Shown: piece by piece, positions 41,530 to 51,862 of the stretch
Layout: each line of letters starts with the position of its first letter
Numbering within the stretch: position 1 is the stretch's first letter
NCBI GenBank assembly: GCA_947494705.1
Contig: CANLVN010000002.1
Span: 806,001-870,000 of the forward strand
DNA from: an uncultured Erythrobacter sp.
GTDB taxonomy: Bacteria > Pseudomonadota > Alphaproteobacteria > Sphingomonadales > Sphingomonadaceae
Length of the DNA: 64,000 bases
Direction of reading: 5' to 3'
Translations under genes and position numbers: made by a program
Notes under the pieces: generated by a model
What the model was told of the DNA's origin: nothing
The model's database searches: none
The model's input: only the letters and a program-made list of their open reading frames with translations

Positions 41530-43329
41530 TTGGACAACCAGCGCAATATCCTGCTCGCCGTCGTGCTTTCCGGCCTGCTGATCCTCGGATGGGATTTCGG
41601 CATGCGGTATTTCTACCCGCAGCCCGATGAGCCCGCGCCCAGCGAAGTTATCGCAGGCACCGCCGAAGCGCCAAGTCCGCAGGACGTGGCTGCGGAAGGG
41701 GCTGCGGAAGGGACTGTCAGTGCGGACAGCGACCTCGGCGAAGCCAGAGCAGCAACCGGCCCGGTCGACCTCGACACTGCGCTGGCCAGCGGCAATCGCG
41801 TCGCCATCGACGCCCCGCGCGTGTCCGGCTCGATCAATCTCGTGGGCGCACGCATCGACGACATCACGCTCACCGATTACGACGAGACCACCGCGAAGGA
41901 CAGCCCGCCGGTCCGCCTCTTCGCCCCCGAACGCACCGATGCGCAACATTTCGCAGAATTCGGCTTCGTGGTGGGTGGCGAGCGCATTTCGAGCCGCGCG
42001 ATCTGGCAGGCCGATGGTGATCGGCTGACGCCCGAGACCCCGGTCACGCTGACCCGGACCGACGCGAACGGCATCACCTACAAGGTTCGCTTCGCGATCG
42101 ACGACAATTACATGATTACCGCAGAACAGACCGTCGAGAATGCGGGTGGAAACGCGACGATCGTCCAGCCTTTCGCCTATATCAAGCGTACCAGCGCGAC
42201 CGCGTCTCCCGACCAGTTCATCGCCCATGCCGGTCCGACCGGAGTTTTCGATGGCTCGCTGTTCGATCCGCATTCCTATGAAGAACTGGCCGAGCTTGGA
42301 CGCGAAATGCCCACCGGGCCTGCAGCCTGGCTGGGCTTCACCGACAATTACTGGGCCTCCGCGCTCGTCCCCGGCGCGGGCGCGACCGACGCGGCGGGCT
42401 GGCGCTCCTTGGGCGACGAACTGTTCCGCGCGGACGTGATCTACGACAGCGCGACCGTCCCCGCGGGCGGCACGCTTACCCAATCGACACAGCTTTTCGC
42501 TGGCGCCAAGGAAAGCGTCATCCTCGACCAGTATGAGGATGCCGGCATTCCCTATTTCGGCAAGGTCATCAGCTGGGGCTGGTTCGAATGGTTCGAAAAG
42601 CCGCTTCTGTGGCTGCTGCGTACGTTCAACGGGCTCGTCATGAATTTCGGCGTGGCGATCATCATGCTGACCATCGTGGTGCGTGGCCTGATGTTCCCGG
42701 TCGCGCAGAAAGGCTTTGCCTCGATGGCGTCGATGAAGGCGATCCAGCCGAAGATGAAGGCGATCCAGGAACGCTACAAGGACGACAAACAGAAACAGCA
42801 GCAAAAGATCATGGAGCTGTACAAGGAGGAGAAGGTCAATCCGGTCGCCGGGTGCCTGCCCATGCTCCTGCAGATCCCGATCTTCTTCGCGCTCTACAAG
42901 GTGCTGATCCTGTCAATCGAGATGCGGCACGAACCGTTCCTTTACATCAAGGACCTGAGTGCGCCCGATCCGGCGACGATCCTGAATGCTTTCGGGCTGC
43001 TTCCTTATGAAGTGCCCGGCTTCCTGGGCATTGGCGTGCTTGCCGTGATGCTGGGTGTGACGATGTGGCTTACCTTCAGGCTCAACCCGTCGACGATGGA
43101 CCCGATGCAGCAGCAGATTTTCAACATCATGCCTTGGATCCTCATGTTCGTGATGGCACCCTTTGCCGCCGGCCTCCTGCTGTACTGGGTAACGTCCAAC
43201 ATCCTGACGCTCGCTCAGCAAAGCTATCTCTATTCGCGCCACCCGCAATTGAAGGCGGCGGCGGAAAAGGAGAAGGCCGACGCCGCGAAGAAGAAGGCGC
43301 GCGAAGACGCGGAAAAGAGCAAAGCGTGA
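41530..43329 (+). CDS. yidC: Membrane protein insertase YidC
   Basis: NQRNILLAVVLSGLLILGWDF; NFGVAIIMLTIVVRGLMFPVAQKGFASMASMKAIQPKMKAIQERY; NPVAGCLPMLLQIPIFFALYKVL. Confidence 0.98.
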   Translation: MDNQRNILLAVVLSGLLILGWDFGMRYFYPQPDEPAPSEVIAGTAEAPSPQDVAAEGAAEGTVSADSDLGEARAATGPVDLDTALASGNRVAIDAPRVSGSINLVGARIDDITLTDYDETTAKDSPPVRLFAPERTDAQHFAEFGFVVGGERISSRAIWQADGDRLTPETPVTLTRTDANGITYKVRFAIDDNYMITAEQTVENAGGNATIVQPFAYIKRTSATASPDQFIAHAGPTGVFDGSLFDPHSYEELAELGREMPTGPAAWLGFTDNYWASALVPGAGATDAAGWRSLGDELFRADVIYDSATVPAGGTLTQSTQLFAGAKESVILDQYEDAGIPYFGKVISWGWFEWFEKPLLWLLRTFNGLVMNFGVAIIMLTIVVRGLMFPVAQKGFASMASMKAIQPKMKAIQERYKDDKQKQQQKIMELYKEEKVNPVAGCLPMLLQIPIFFALYKVLILSIEMRHEPFLYIKDLSAPDPATILNAFGLLPYEVPGFLGIGVLAVMLGVTMWLTFRLNPSTMDPMQQQIFNIMPWILMFVMAPFAAGLLLYWVTSNILTLAQQSYLYSRHPQLKAAAEKEKADAAKKKAREDAEKSKA

Positions 43330-44009
43330 CACCCGAGGAAGAGCGCGAACAGCAACGCCGCGAACGAGCGGCGACGCGCCTGTTTTCCGGGCGGGTCGAC
43401 TTCCTGCTCTCCGCGCCTCAGCTGAAGTTCCTGCCCGACCCGGTCTGCCCGGAAGTTGCCTTTTGCGGGCGCAGCAATGTCGGCAAGTCGAGCCTTCTCA
43501 ACGCGCTGACCGGGCGCAAGGCGATCGCCCGCGCTTCGGTCACGCCGGGCCGCACGCAGGAACTGAACTTCTTCGATGTCGGGGGCGAACCCGGCTCGCA
43601 GCCGTTACTGCGCCTCGTCGACATGCCGGGCTATGGCTTTGCCAAGGCGCCCGTGAAGGTGGTCGAACGCTGGAAGAACCTGGTCAAATCCTATCTGCGC
43701 GGTCGCCCCGTGCTCGCGCGCAACCTCGTACTGGTCGATAGCCGCCACGGGCTGAAAGATGTCGACCGCGAGATGATGAAGATGCTCGACGAAGCAGCCG
43801 TCGGCTATCGCATCGTCCTGACCAAGACCGACAAGATCAAGGCCAGCGAACTGGAGCGGGTCGCGAACCAGGTGGCCGAAGAAGCGAAGAAGCACGTCGC
43901 CGCCTATCCCGAGCTTCACCTCACCAGTGCCGAAAAAGGCATGGGGATCGAGGCGCTCAGGGCGGCCGTCGTCTCCGATGCGCTGGGCGAGGGATGGCTC
44001 GAGCGCTGA
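43326..44009 (+). CDS. engB: Ribosome biogenesis GTP-binding protein YihA/EngB
   Basis: GTG start 43326 overlapping yidC stop; EVAFCGRSNVGKSSLLNALTGRKAIARASVTPGRTQELNFF; VDMPGYGFAKAP. Confidence 0.95.
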   Translation: MTPEEEREQQRRERAATRLFSGRVDFLLSAPQLKFLPDPVCPEVAFCGRSNVGKSSLLNALTGRKAIARASVTPGRTQELNFFDVGGEPGSQPLLRLVDMPGYGFAKAPVKVVERWKNLVKSYLRGRPVLARNLVLVDSRHGLKDVDREMMKMLDEAAVGYRIVLTKTDKIKASELERVANQVAEEAKKHVAAYPELHLTSAEKGMGIEALRAAVVSDALGEGWLER

Positions 44010-44047
44010 GGTCGGGATAGTGCTGGCGTGCTTTTGGGCTAAGTGTC

Positions 44048-44470
44048 TTACGCCTGTTTCGCGAACAGTTGCCCCATGTCGGCAAATGCCTTGAACTCGA
44101 GCGCATTGCCCGATGGGTCGCGCAGGAACATCGTCGCCTGTTCGCCCGGCTTTCCCTTGAAGCGCACAGTCGGCTCGATCACGAAATCCGTCCCTGCCGC
44201 TTCGAGCTTCTGGGCAAGTGCCTTCCAAGCCTGCATGTCCAGCACCAGCCCGAAATGCGGGACGGGGACATCGTGCCCGTCGACGGGAGTGGCGACGCGG
44301 TCGCCGGCTTCACCGCTTCTATGCGCGACGATCTGGTGGCCGTGGAAATCGAAGTCGATCCAGTCCTCGGCGCTACGACCTTCGGTGCAGCCGAGCAGAT
44401 CGCCGTAAAAGGCGCGCGCGGCTTCAAGGTCGTGGACGGGAAAGGCGAGATGGAAGGGTGGCAGGGTCAT
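44048..44470 (-). CDS. VOC/glyoxalase-family dioxygenase-like protein
   Basis: [28 protein letters not shown]...[16 protein letters not shown]. Confidence 0.92.
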   Translation of the reverse strand: MTLPPFHLAFPVHDLEAARAFYGDLLGCTEGRSAEDWIDFDFHGHQIVAHRSGEAGDRVATPVDGHDVPVPHFGLVLDMQAWKALAQKLEAAGTDFVIEPTVRFKGKPGEQATMFLRDPSGNALEFKAFADMGQLFAKQA

Positions 44471-44715
44471 GCACGTATTCATGCCGCAAGCCCGCCGACA
44501 ACTCCACAATTTCCTACACGTGCCGGTTTTGCCATGCGACGGCTACCATGGACCGTGACACCGCCCTCAAGCAATTCGACCGCGCATTTCTCGCCCTGAT
44601 GTGCGAAAGCATTTGTCCCCCTGGACAGCGTTCCACCTGTTCCACCATTCAGCGTCGACACCGCAAGGATGAACGGATAGAGCGCTCGCCAGACGTCAGG
44701 TGGAACGGAAATCGC

Positions 44716-45375
44716 ATGAAGCTGATCATCGGCAACAAGAACTACTCGAGCTGGTCCCTGCGCGGATGGCTCGCCGCCAAGCAGTCGGGTCTCCACTTCG
44801 AGGAGATAACTGTGCCGATGCTCGGTGAGGAATGGGAACAGCGCAAGCAGGACGACCAGTTCCAGCCCTCGAGCGGCAAGGTTCCGATCCTGTGGGACGG
44901 AGACACCGTCATCTGGGACAGCCTCGCGATCATGGAGTACCTCGGCGACAAGGTCGGGCGCGAGCGCTTCTGGCCCAAGGACGAGGCCGCTCGCGGGATG
45001 GCCCGCGCGATGGTTGCCGAAATGCACTCCTCCTACGCCTCGCTGCGTGCAGAGATGCCGATGAACGTGCGTCGCCGCATCGAGATCCGCGACCTCTCCG
45101 ACCAGACCAAGAGCGAGATTGTGCGCATTCTCGGCCTGTGGGCTGAAGCCCGCGCCCGCCATGGCAGCGCGGGGCCATTCCTGTTCGGGACATTCGGGGC
45201 AGCCGACATCTTCTACGCACCCATCGTGTCGCGCTTCATCACCTACGGCATTGGCGTGCCGGGTTTCGCCCAGAGCTACATGCAGGCGATCTGGGAGCAC
45301 GACTGGATGGCGAAGTGGATCGCGGCTTCCGAAGAGGAGGAGTGGGTGATCGAACAGTACGAGAGCGTTCAGTGA
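44716..45375 (+). CDS. Glutathione S-transferase family protein
   Basis: MKLIIGNKNYSSWSLRGWLAAKQSGLHFEEITVPM; GKVPILWDGDTVIWDSLAIMEYL. Confidence 0.93.
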   Translation: MKLIIGNKNYSSWSLRGWLAAKQSGLHFEEITVPMLGEEWEQRKQDDQFQPSSGKVPILWDGDTVIWDSLAIMEYLGDKVGRERFWPKDEAARGMARAMVAEMHSSYASLRAEMPMNVRRRIEIRDLSDQTKSEIVRILGLWAEARARHGSAGPFLFGTFGAADIFYAPIVSRFITYGIGVPGFAQSYMQAIWEHDWMAKWIAASEEEEWVIEQYESVQ

Positions 45376-46010
45376 GGCCGATCCTCTCCACCTTGGTGCT
45401 TCCGGTGCTGGGCGTGCTGGCAATGCTCGTTTCGGCTGTCCTGCCCGCTCCGGCGCAGGCCTGGGGCCTTTATGCGCATCGCAAGACCGCCGAAGTCGCA
45501 CAGGCCAACGTGTCGCCCGAGGTGCAGGCCAAAATCAGACGCCTGCTGCGCGCCGAAGCGTTGCTCGGTACACACGATTGCCCCCTGTCCAGCCTCGAAG
45601 ATGCCAGTGTCTGGCCCGATTGCGTGCGCCGCGACTATTGGCGCTGGGGCTATACGGCAGCGTGGCATTACCGCACGGCCCCGATCTGCGAGGCATACAA
45701 TGCGCGCGAGAACTGTCCCGGCGGCGCTTGCGTCACAGGTCAGATCGAACGCGCTGCTCTTGCAGGGAGAACACCTGCCGAGTGGGGTCGCGAAAGCTGG
45801 GCGATCAGCCGCGACTTCATCTACCCCACGGCCTTTGATCGCGAGGATGTCTGCTCCGCCGACCTGCCGGGCGAAGCCGCATTGACGCAGGAGGACATCG
45901 TGCGCGGCGTCCCGATAGCGAAACGCCGCGTACAACAGGCCGGTTTGCGTATCGCCGAACTGCTCGAAAGCGCATTCGCACCCGACCCCCTTCCAGAACA
46001 GGAACGCTGA
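45372..46010 (+). CDS. Secreted S1/P1-type nuclease-like protein
   Basis: Signal peptide, AWGLYAHRKTAEVAQANVSPEVQAKIRRLL (N-terminal W/H), ...SVWPDCVRRDYWRWGYTAAWHY. Confidence 0.75.
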   Translation: MRPILSTLVLPVLGVLAMLVSAVLPAPAQAWGLYAHRKTAEVAQANVSPEVQAKIRRLLRAEALLGTHDCPLSSLEDASVWPDCVRRDYWRWGYTAAWHYRTAPICEAYNARENCPGGACVTGQIERAALAGRTPAEWGRESWAISRDFIYPTAFDREDVCSADLPGEAALTQEDIVRGVPIAKRRVQQAGLRIAELLESAFAPDPLPEQER

Positions 46011-47149
46011 TGAGCCAGTCGCTCGACTACGCACGCCGGCTGATCGCCGAACCAAGCGTCACCCCCGCGACGGGATCGGTGTTCGATGCACTCGAAGCTA
46101 TGCTGGAGCCGCTGGGTTTCGACATCCACCGTTTCCGGCGCGGCGAGGGTGAAGAGGGCAGCGACGAAGCTCCGGTAGAGAACCTCTTCGCGATCCGTAG
46201 GGGACCCGAGGTATCGCGCCACCTGGCCTTTGCAGGGCATCTTGATGTGGTCCCCCCGGGCGAGGGGTGGGCCTCGGACCCGTTCGAGCCGACCCAGCGG
46301 GGCGAACTGCTTTACGGGCGGGGCGCGGTAGACATGAAGAGCGCCATCGCGTGCATGGTCGCCGCAGTCGCCGATGTGCCCCGCGACGCCGGCACGATCA
46401 GCTTCATCATCACGGGCGATGAGGAAGGCCCCGCGCTCCATGGTACTCGCGCGCTGATCGACTACATGCAATCCGAAGGCATCGCGCCCGACCTGTGCCT
46501 TGTCGGGGAGCCGACCAGTGTCGACCGGCTGGGCGACATGATGAAAATCGGACGGCGCGGTTCGGTCAATATCTGGCTCACGGTCGAAGGTACGCAAGGC
46601 CACGTCGCCTATCCGCATCTCGCCGATAACCCGATCCCCAAGCTGGTCGCGATGCTGGCCGAACTGGATGCATTGACGCTCGACACCGGCACCGACTGGT
46701 TCCAGCCCAGCAATCTCGAGATTACCGATATCGAAGTCGGCAACCGAGCGCACAACGTCATCCCGGCGGAGGCGAAAGCGCGCATTTCGATCCGCTTCAA
46801 CGACCTGCATTCCGGAGCCAGCCTGTCCGAGCGGATTGCCGCGATCGCCGAAGAGCATGGCGGTCGCGCGCTCCCCATCGTCAGCGGCGAGCCGTTTCTC
46901 ACCGAACCGGGAGCATTCTCGAACATGCTGGCCGACGCGATCGAAGCAGAAACCGGGCTGAAACCCGAGCAATCGACCACCGGCGGCACGTCGGATGCAC
47001 GGTTCCTGCGTAGCGTTTGCCCGGTAATCGAGTTCGGCCTATGCAACGCAACCATGCATAAACGCGACGAGGCAGTGGCCATACCCGACCTCGATGTGCT
47101 TACTCGCATATATAAGCGTGCGGCGCGGGGAGCGCTGGCGCTCGATTGA
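46010..47149 (+). CDS. dapE: Succinyl-diaminopimelate desuccinylase
   Basis: HLAFAGHLDVVPPGEGWASDPFEP; GRGAVDMKSAIACMVAAV; TGDEEGPALHGTRALI; TGGTSDARFL. Confidence 0.96.
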   Translation: MSQSLDYARRLIAEPSVTPATGSVFDALEAMLEPLGFDIHRFRRGEGEEGSDEAPVENLFAIRRGPEVSRHLAFAGHLDVVPPGEGWASDPFEPTQRGELLYGRGAVDMKSAIACMVAAVADVPRDAGTISFIITGDEEGPALHGTRALIDYMQSEGIAPDLCLVGEPTSVDRLGDMMKIGRRGSVNIWLTVEGTQGHVAYPHLADNPIPKLVAMLAELDALTLDTGTDWFQPSNLEITDIEVGNRAHNVIPAEAKARISIRFNDLHSGASLSERIAAIAEEHGGRALPIVSGEPFLTEPGAFSNMLADAIEAETGLKPEQSTTGGTSDARFLRSVCPVIEFGLCNATMHKRDEAVAIPDLDVLTRIYKRAARGALALD

Positions 47150-47162
47150 GGGATCGACACAC

Positions 47163-48419
47163 ATGAAAGCCTGGTTTGCAATTCCCCTGTGGCAGCGCGT
47201 CATAGCCGCGCTCATCCTGGGCATCATCGTCGGCTACCTGTGGGGACCGGGCGCCGAAAGCATCAAGATCATCGGCGACATCTTCATCGCCTTCATCAAG
47301 ATGCTCGTCGTCCCGCTCATCTTCTTCAGCCTGGTCGCAGGCGTCGCAAGCATCGGCGACCTGAAGAAGCTCGGCAGTGTTGGCTGGCGCGCGCTCTTGC
47401 TATTCGTGGTGACTGGTCAGCTGGCGGTGTGGCTCGGCCTTGCCATCGGCACCTTCGTTCAGCCGGGGTCGGGTCTCGATACCAGTGGCATGGACATCGA
47501 CGCCGCGGCGCTTGAACGCGCGCAGGCACGTCAGGATACGGGCGTCACGATCGAGCAGATGGTGCTCGAAATGGTGCCGTCCAGCCCGATTCAGGTGATG
47601 GCAGACGTCAACGTCCTGCCGCTCATTATCTTCTCGCTGTTGATCGGGATCGGTATCCTGATGGCGAAGGAAGAGGGCGAACCGGTCCTCAAGATCTTCG
47701 ATAGCGGCAGCGTCGTCATGCAGAAGGTGACGATGATCGTGATGGAATTGACCCCGTTCGGCGTCTTTGCACTGATGGCCTGGGTCGCCGGCACACTCGG
47801 GCTGGAGGCGTTGCAGGCTCTGGGGGTCGTGGTCCTGCTCAACTATATCGGATGCTTCCTGATCATCGGCCTGATCTATGGCGGGATGATCAAGTTCCTT
47901 GCCAAGCTGCCCGTGATCGATTTCTTCCGCGGCATCGTCGACGCGATGGCGGTGAGCTATTCGACCGCCAGCTCCAACGCGACCTTGCCCGTCACCTTGC
48001 GCTGTGCGGAGCGGAACCTTGGCGTGTCGAATTCGGTGGCGGCCTTCGTCATCAGCCTTGGCGCGACCATCAACATGAACGGCACGGCAATGTATCTGGG
48101 GCTTGCGACCCTGTTCGGCGCGCAGGTCTTCGGTATCGACCTGACGTGGAGCGACTACTTCCTGATCTCGATCCTCGGCACGCTGGGTGCAATTGGCGCA
48201 GCCGGCATTCCGGGCGCGGGACTCATCATGATGGTTCTGGTCTTCGGCGCGGTCGGCGTGCCTCTGGAAACCATCGCGCTGGTCGCAGGCATCGACCGCA
48301 TCATGGATATGATGCGCACCACCACCAATGTCAGCGGAGACGCGGCGGTGGCGACGACGGTGGCAGCGATGACGGGCGAGCTCGACCGAGCAGAGATGAT
48401 CTCGGCGGACGACGTGTAG
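47163..48419 (+). CDS. Dicarboxylate/amino acid:cation symporter (DAACS)
   Basis: FIAFIKMLVVPLIFFSLVAGVASI; SYSTASSNATLPVTLRCAERNLGV; SLGATINMNGTAMY. Confidence 0.95.
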   Translation: MKAWFAIPLWQRVIAALILGIIVGYLWGPGAESIKIIGDIFIAFIKMLVVPLIFFSLVAGVASIGDLKKLGSVGWRALLLFVVTGQLAVWLGLAIGTFVQPGSGLDTSGMDIDAAALERAQARQDTGVTIEQMVLEMVPSSPIQVMADVNVLPLIIFSLLIGIGILMAKEEGEPVLKIFDSGSVVMQKVTMIVMELTPFGVFALMAWVAGTLGLEALQALGVVVLLNYIGCFLIIGLIYGGMIKFLAKLPVIDFFRGIVDAMAVSYSTASSNATLPVTLRCAERNLGVSNSVAAFVISLGATINMNGTAMYLGLATLFGAQVFGIDLTWSDYFLISILGTLGAIGAAGIPGAGLIMMVLVFGAVGVPLETIALVAGIDRIMDMMRTTTNVSGDAAVATTVAAMTGELDRAEMISADDV

Positions 48420-48428
48420 GGAGCACAG

Positions 48429-48827
48429 ATGACCCTGGACTGTTTGTGCGGTGGCGTTCGCATAACTGCCAACGCCAAGCCCGACTTTGCCCACGAGTGC
48501 AATTGCACGCTTTGCAGGAAGAGCGGCGCACGCTGGGCCTATCTGCATCCGGGCGAAGTCGAGGTCTCCGGCACCACGATCTCCTATCGACGTACGGACA
48601 AGGCAGTGCCAGGAGCAGAGGTTCACTCCTGCCCATGCTGCTCGACAACGACCCACTTCGTCCTGACCGAGGAGGCCATCGCCAAGCACGGCAACAGCGT
48701 CATGGGCCTCAACATCAACCTCGCGGAGCCCGACGAACTCGAGGGCATTGAATTACGATACCCGGATGGCCGTGGGTGGGACGGAGTAGGTGAGTTCGGT
48801 TATTTGAGGGAAGCCAGGACGCTCTAG
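48429..48827 (+). CDS. GFA family protein (GSH-dependent formaldehyde-activating-like)
   Basis: LDCLCGGVRITANAKPDFAHECNCTLCRKSGARWAYLHPGEV; CPCCSTTTHFVLT zinc ligands. Confidence 0.88.
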   Translation: MTLDCLCGGVRITANAKPDFAHECNCTLCRKSGARWAYLHPGEVEVSGTTISYRRTDKAVPGAEVHSCPCCSTTTHFVLTEEAIAKHGNSVMGLNINLAEPDELEGIELRYPDGRGWDGVGEFGYLREARTL

Positions 48828-49243
48828 TCGGCGACGTCGTCCTCGAGATACTCAACCGGGACGAACTCGCCCAGGCCGCATCCCGCGCCCTGTCGCACAG
48901 TGCCTCCGGTCTGTTCGAGGACGTAGATGATCTCCTGCTTGCACAATTGGTTGAGAGAGGTGCGGTAGGAAAAGGCTTCCTCGAAGCCGAGGCCGCCGCA
49001 CCGGTTCGGCAATACACTGCGATAAGTCTTGCCGCCTTGCATCTCGAAATCGATCACCTGGTCGCTGCGCACATGGGTCTCGCGGATCTGGTTGGTACGC
49101 AGGCAGTTTTCGGCCTCTCCCACGACCGTGACCGCCGGACCGGCAAGGGCAGGATCGGCGCGGGTTTCTCCATCCATCGGGGCGCAGGCGCTGGCGGTCA
49201 GAGCGCTCAGGGCGACAATGGCTACGGGGGCGATGCGGGTCAT
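48824..49243 (-). CDS. Hypothetical lipoprotein
   Basis: MTRIAPVAIVALSALTASACAPM lipobox; NCLRTNQIRETHVRSDQVIDFEMQGGKTYRSVLPNRCGGLGFEEAFSYRTSLNQLCKQEIIYVLE. Confidence 0.75.
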   Translation of the reverse strand: MTRIAPVAIVALSALTASACAPMDGETRADPALAGPAVTVVGEAENCLRTNQIRETHVRSDQVIDFEMQGGKTYRSVLPNRCGGLGFEEAFSYRTSLNQLCKQEIIYVLEQTGGTVRQGAGCGLGEFVPVEYLEDDVAD

Positions 49244-49308
49244 GTGACGTCTCCTCTTACGCCAATTCAACGCAGTATAGCGCAAATAGTGCCCTGATCC
49301 CGCCCGGC

Positions 49309-49959
49309 TCACCGCCCCTTCGGCTTCTCCAGCACCTTCTTCCTGAAGCTGCACAAATCCACCACCGGACACCGCCAGCACTCCGGCGTCCGCGCCTTGC
49401 AGATATAGCGCCCATGCAGGATCAGCCAGTGATGCGCATGCAGGCGGAAGGGCTGGGGAACGCGTTTTTCCAGTTTCGCCTCGACCTGTTCGGGCGTCTT
49501 GCCCTTCGCCAGCCCCGTGCGGTTGCCAACGCGCAGGATGTGGGTGTCGACCGCAAAGGTCTCTTGCCGGAACCAGCAATTGAGCACGACATTCGCAGTC
49601 TTGCGACCCACACCGGGCAGCCGCACGAGGTCCTCGCGCGTGTCCGGAACCTCGCCGCCATACTCATCGACCAGCAGCTGCGAGAGAGCGATGACGTTCT
49701 TCGCCTTGGAGTTGAACAGGCCGATGGTCTTGATGTGCTCGACCAGCCCGTCATGCCCCAGATCGAGCATTTGTTGCGGCGTCTCCACTTTTGCGAACAG
49801 CGACCGCGTCGCCTTGTTCACGCCCACGTCGGTCGCTTGCGCCGACAGAGCCACGGCCACGACGAGCTGATAGGCATTGCCGTATTCGAGTTCGGTCTCA
49901 GGCTCGGGGTTGTCCTCGGCCAAACGCCGGAAGAACTCGAAAATCTGATCCTTGGTCAT
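49309..49959 (-). CDS. nth: Endonuclease III
   Basis: ELEYGNAYQLVVAVALSAQATDVGVNKAT; LPGVGRKTANVVLN; CKARTPECWRCPVVDLC [4Fe-4S]. Confidence 0.97.
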   Translation of the reverse strand: MTKDQIFEFFRRLAEDNPEPETELEYGNAYQLVVAVALSAQATDVGVNKATRSLFAKVETPQQMLDLGHDGLVEHIKTIGLFNSKAKNVIALSQLLVDEYGGEVPDTREDLVRLPGVGRKTANVVLNCWFRQETFAVDTHILRVGNRTGLAKGKTPEQVEAKLEKRVPQPFRLHAHHWLILHGRYICKARTPECWRCPVVDLCSFRKKVLEKPKGR

Positions 49960-49968
49960 GGATGGGGA

Positions 49969-50697
49969 TCACAGGCCCAGCACGTCGTTCATCGAATACC
50001 GGCCTGCATCCTTGCCGATCAGCCACTCCGCGCCGCGCACCGCTCCGCGGGCGAAGATCATGCGGTTTTCGGCCGAGTGCGACAGGGTGATGCGCTCTTC
50101 TTCGCCCGCAAGGATCACCGAATGTTCGCCGGCTACGGTTCCGCCGCGCAGGGCCGCGAAGCCGATCGCGCCTTCGGACCGCGCGCCCGTATGTCCGTCG
50201 CGTCCGCTTTCGCGGTTCGCGTCCAGGTCAATCCCGCGTCCGGCCGCCGCCGCTTCGCCAAGCAGCTTGGCAGTGCCCGACGGCGCATCGACTTTCATCC
50301 GGTGGTGCATTTCCAGCACCTCGATATCCCAGTCAGACCCAAGCCGCGTCGCCGCCTCACGCACGAGAGCGGCGAGCAAGGTTACGCCGAGCGATGTGTT
50401 GCCAGTCTGAAGCACGGGAACGGTCTTGGCCGCCTCCTCGATCATCGCGAAATGCGACGCTTCGAGCCCGGTCGTGCCGATCAGGATCGGAATGCCGGCG
50501 GACGTCGCCGCATCGAGGTTCTCCTCCAGTGCGTCGGGTGCTGAGAAGTCGACGATGACGTCACACCCGCTCACCAATGTGCCCGGAGAATCGCCCATGT
50601 CGACACCTGCGGCCATGCGATGCCCTGCGGCCTCGATCGCCCTGGCGAGCGCCCGTCCCATGCGGCCCATGTGACCAATTACTGCGAAGTCTGCCAT
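49969..50697 (-). CDS. dapB: 4-hydroxy-tetrahydrodipicolinate reductase
   Basis: GHMGRMGRALARAIEAAGHRM; IGTTGLE; EMHHRMKVDAPSGTA. Confidence 0.97.
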   Translation of the reverse strand: MADFAVIGHMGRMGRALARAIEAAGHRMAAGVDMGDSPGTLVSGCDVIVDFSAPDALEENLDAATSAGIPILIGTTGLEASHFAMIEEAAKTVPVLQTGNTSLGVTLLAALVREAATRLGSDWDIEVLEMHHRMKVDAPSGTAKLLGEAAAAGRGIDLDANRESGRDGHTGARSEGAIGFAALRGGTVAGEHSVILAGEEERITLSHSAENRMIFARGAVRGAEWLIGKDAGRYSMNDVLGL

Positions 50698-50732
50698 TGC
50701 GTCCCTTGTCTGCCCTGTGTTTCAAGGTGTTC

Positions 50733-51434
50733 ATGGCAGAGTTCGAGAGCATCGTCATCCTGACAGGAGCAGGAATTTCCGCAGAGAGCGGCATCGATAC
50801 GTTTCGCGATGCCGGTGGATTGTGGGAGCGCCACCGGATCGAGGACGTGGCGACGCCCGAAGGCTTTGCCCGCGATCCCGATCTCGTGCTCGGCTTCTAC
50901 GATTCGCGGCGCGAGGCACTCGCCAAGGTCGAACCCAACCCGGCGCACCGCGCGCTGGCACGGCTCGAACGCGAGTTCCCGGGCGACCTGTTGCTTGTCA
51001 CGCAGAATGTCGACGATCTTCACAAACGTGCGGGCAGTTCGGAAGTCCTGCACATGCATGGCGAGTTGCTGAGCGCGCTGTGCACATCTTGCGAGATGCG
51101 CACGCCCTTCGATGCGACCATGTCGAACCGCCCTCCATGCCCGGTCTGCCAGGCACCGACCCTGCGCCCCGATGTCGTATGGTTCGGGGAGATGCCCTAC
51201 CAGATGGATCGCATCTACGCGGCCCTGGGCAAATGCGACCTGTTCGTCAGCATCGGGACGTCGGGTGCAGTCTATCCCGCAGCAGGTTTCGTGCAGGAAG
51301 CGCGGCTGGCGGGTGCGGCGACGCTCGAACTGAATCTTGAGCCTAGCGAGGGCTCGCACTTCTTTGCCGAATCGCGCCACGGCCCGGCGGGACAATTGGT
51401 GCCGGAATGGGTCGAGGAAGTGCTCGCAGGGTAG
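50733..51434 (+). CDS. cobB: NAD-dependent protein deacylase (sirtuin)
   Basis: ILTGAGISAESGIDTFRDAGGLW; TQNVDDLHKRAG; HMHGEL; CxxC zinc pairs; VWFGEMPY; SIGTSGAVYPAAG. Confidence 0.96.
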   Translation: MAEFESIVILTGAGISAESGIDTFRDAGGLWERHRIEDVATPEGFARDPDLVLGFYDSRREALAKVEPNPAHRALARLEREFPGDLLLVTQNVDDLHKRAGSSEVLHMHGELLSALCTSCEMRTPFDATMSNRPPCPVCQAPTLRPDVVWFGEMPYQMDRIYAALGKCDLFVSIGTSGAVYPAAGFVQEARLAGAATLELNLEPSEGSHFFAESRHGPAGQLVPEWVEEVLAG

Positions 51435-51457
51435 GCCGCGGCCCTGACCCGATCACC

Positions 51458-51862
51458 TCAATTCGGCGCCTCGATCGCCCACATGCCGATTGCGAGGCAG
51501 AAGCTTGCAAAGCCCATGGCGGAGGCAATCAGGCGCAATTGCTGACGCTCGATCGGCGAAGCGGAATGCGCCTCCACACGCGACTGGACTGCGCAGCCCT
51601 TTTTCTGGGCTGCCCAGAAGATGAAGATGCCGATCATTATGAAAAGCGTCGCGATCGCCCGCGGAATCCAGAACGGCTCCAGCTTTCCGAACAGGGCGTT
51701 GAAGCCAAGGCCGATGCCGACCGAGGCAAGGCCGGTGCGCATCCAACCGGCGAATGTCCGCTCGTTGGCCATCAGGGTGCGGTCTTCGGCCCAGTCTGTG
51801 CGATCCTGCGCGAGGTCGGTGCGTTCTTCGGCGAGATCGTTGGAAGATTTGTCGTCAGCCAT
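51458..51862 (-). CDS. DUF202 family membrane protein
   Basis: LMANERTFAGWMRTGLASVGIGLGFNALFGKLEP...LFIMIGIFIFWAAQKKG. Confidence 0.88.
   Translation of the reverse strand: MADDKSSNDLAEERTDLAQDRTDWAEDRTLMANERTFAGWMRTGLASVGIGLGFNALFGKLEPFWIPRAIATLFIMIGIFIFWAAQKKGCAVQSRVEAHSASPIERQQLRLIASAMGFASFCLAIGMWAIEAPN

Noticed and set aside
47400-48689. 429-aa minus-strand ORF opposite the DAACS symporter
   Set aside because: His/Asp/Gln-rich antisense translation of TM helices; typical artefact of high-GC third positions.
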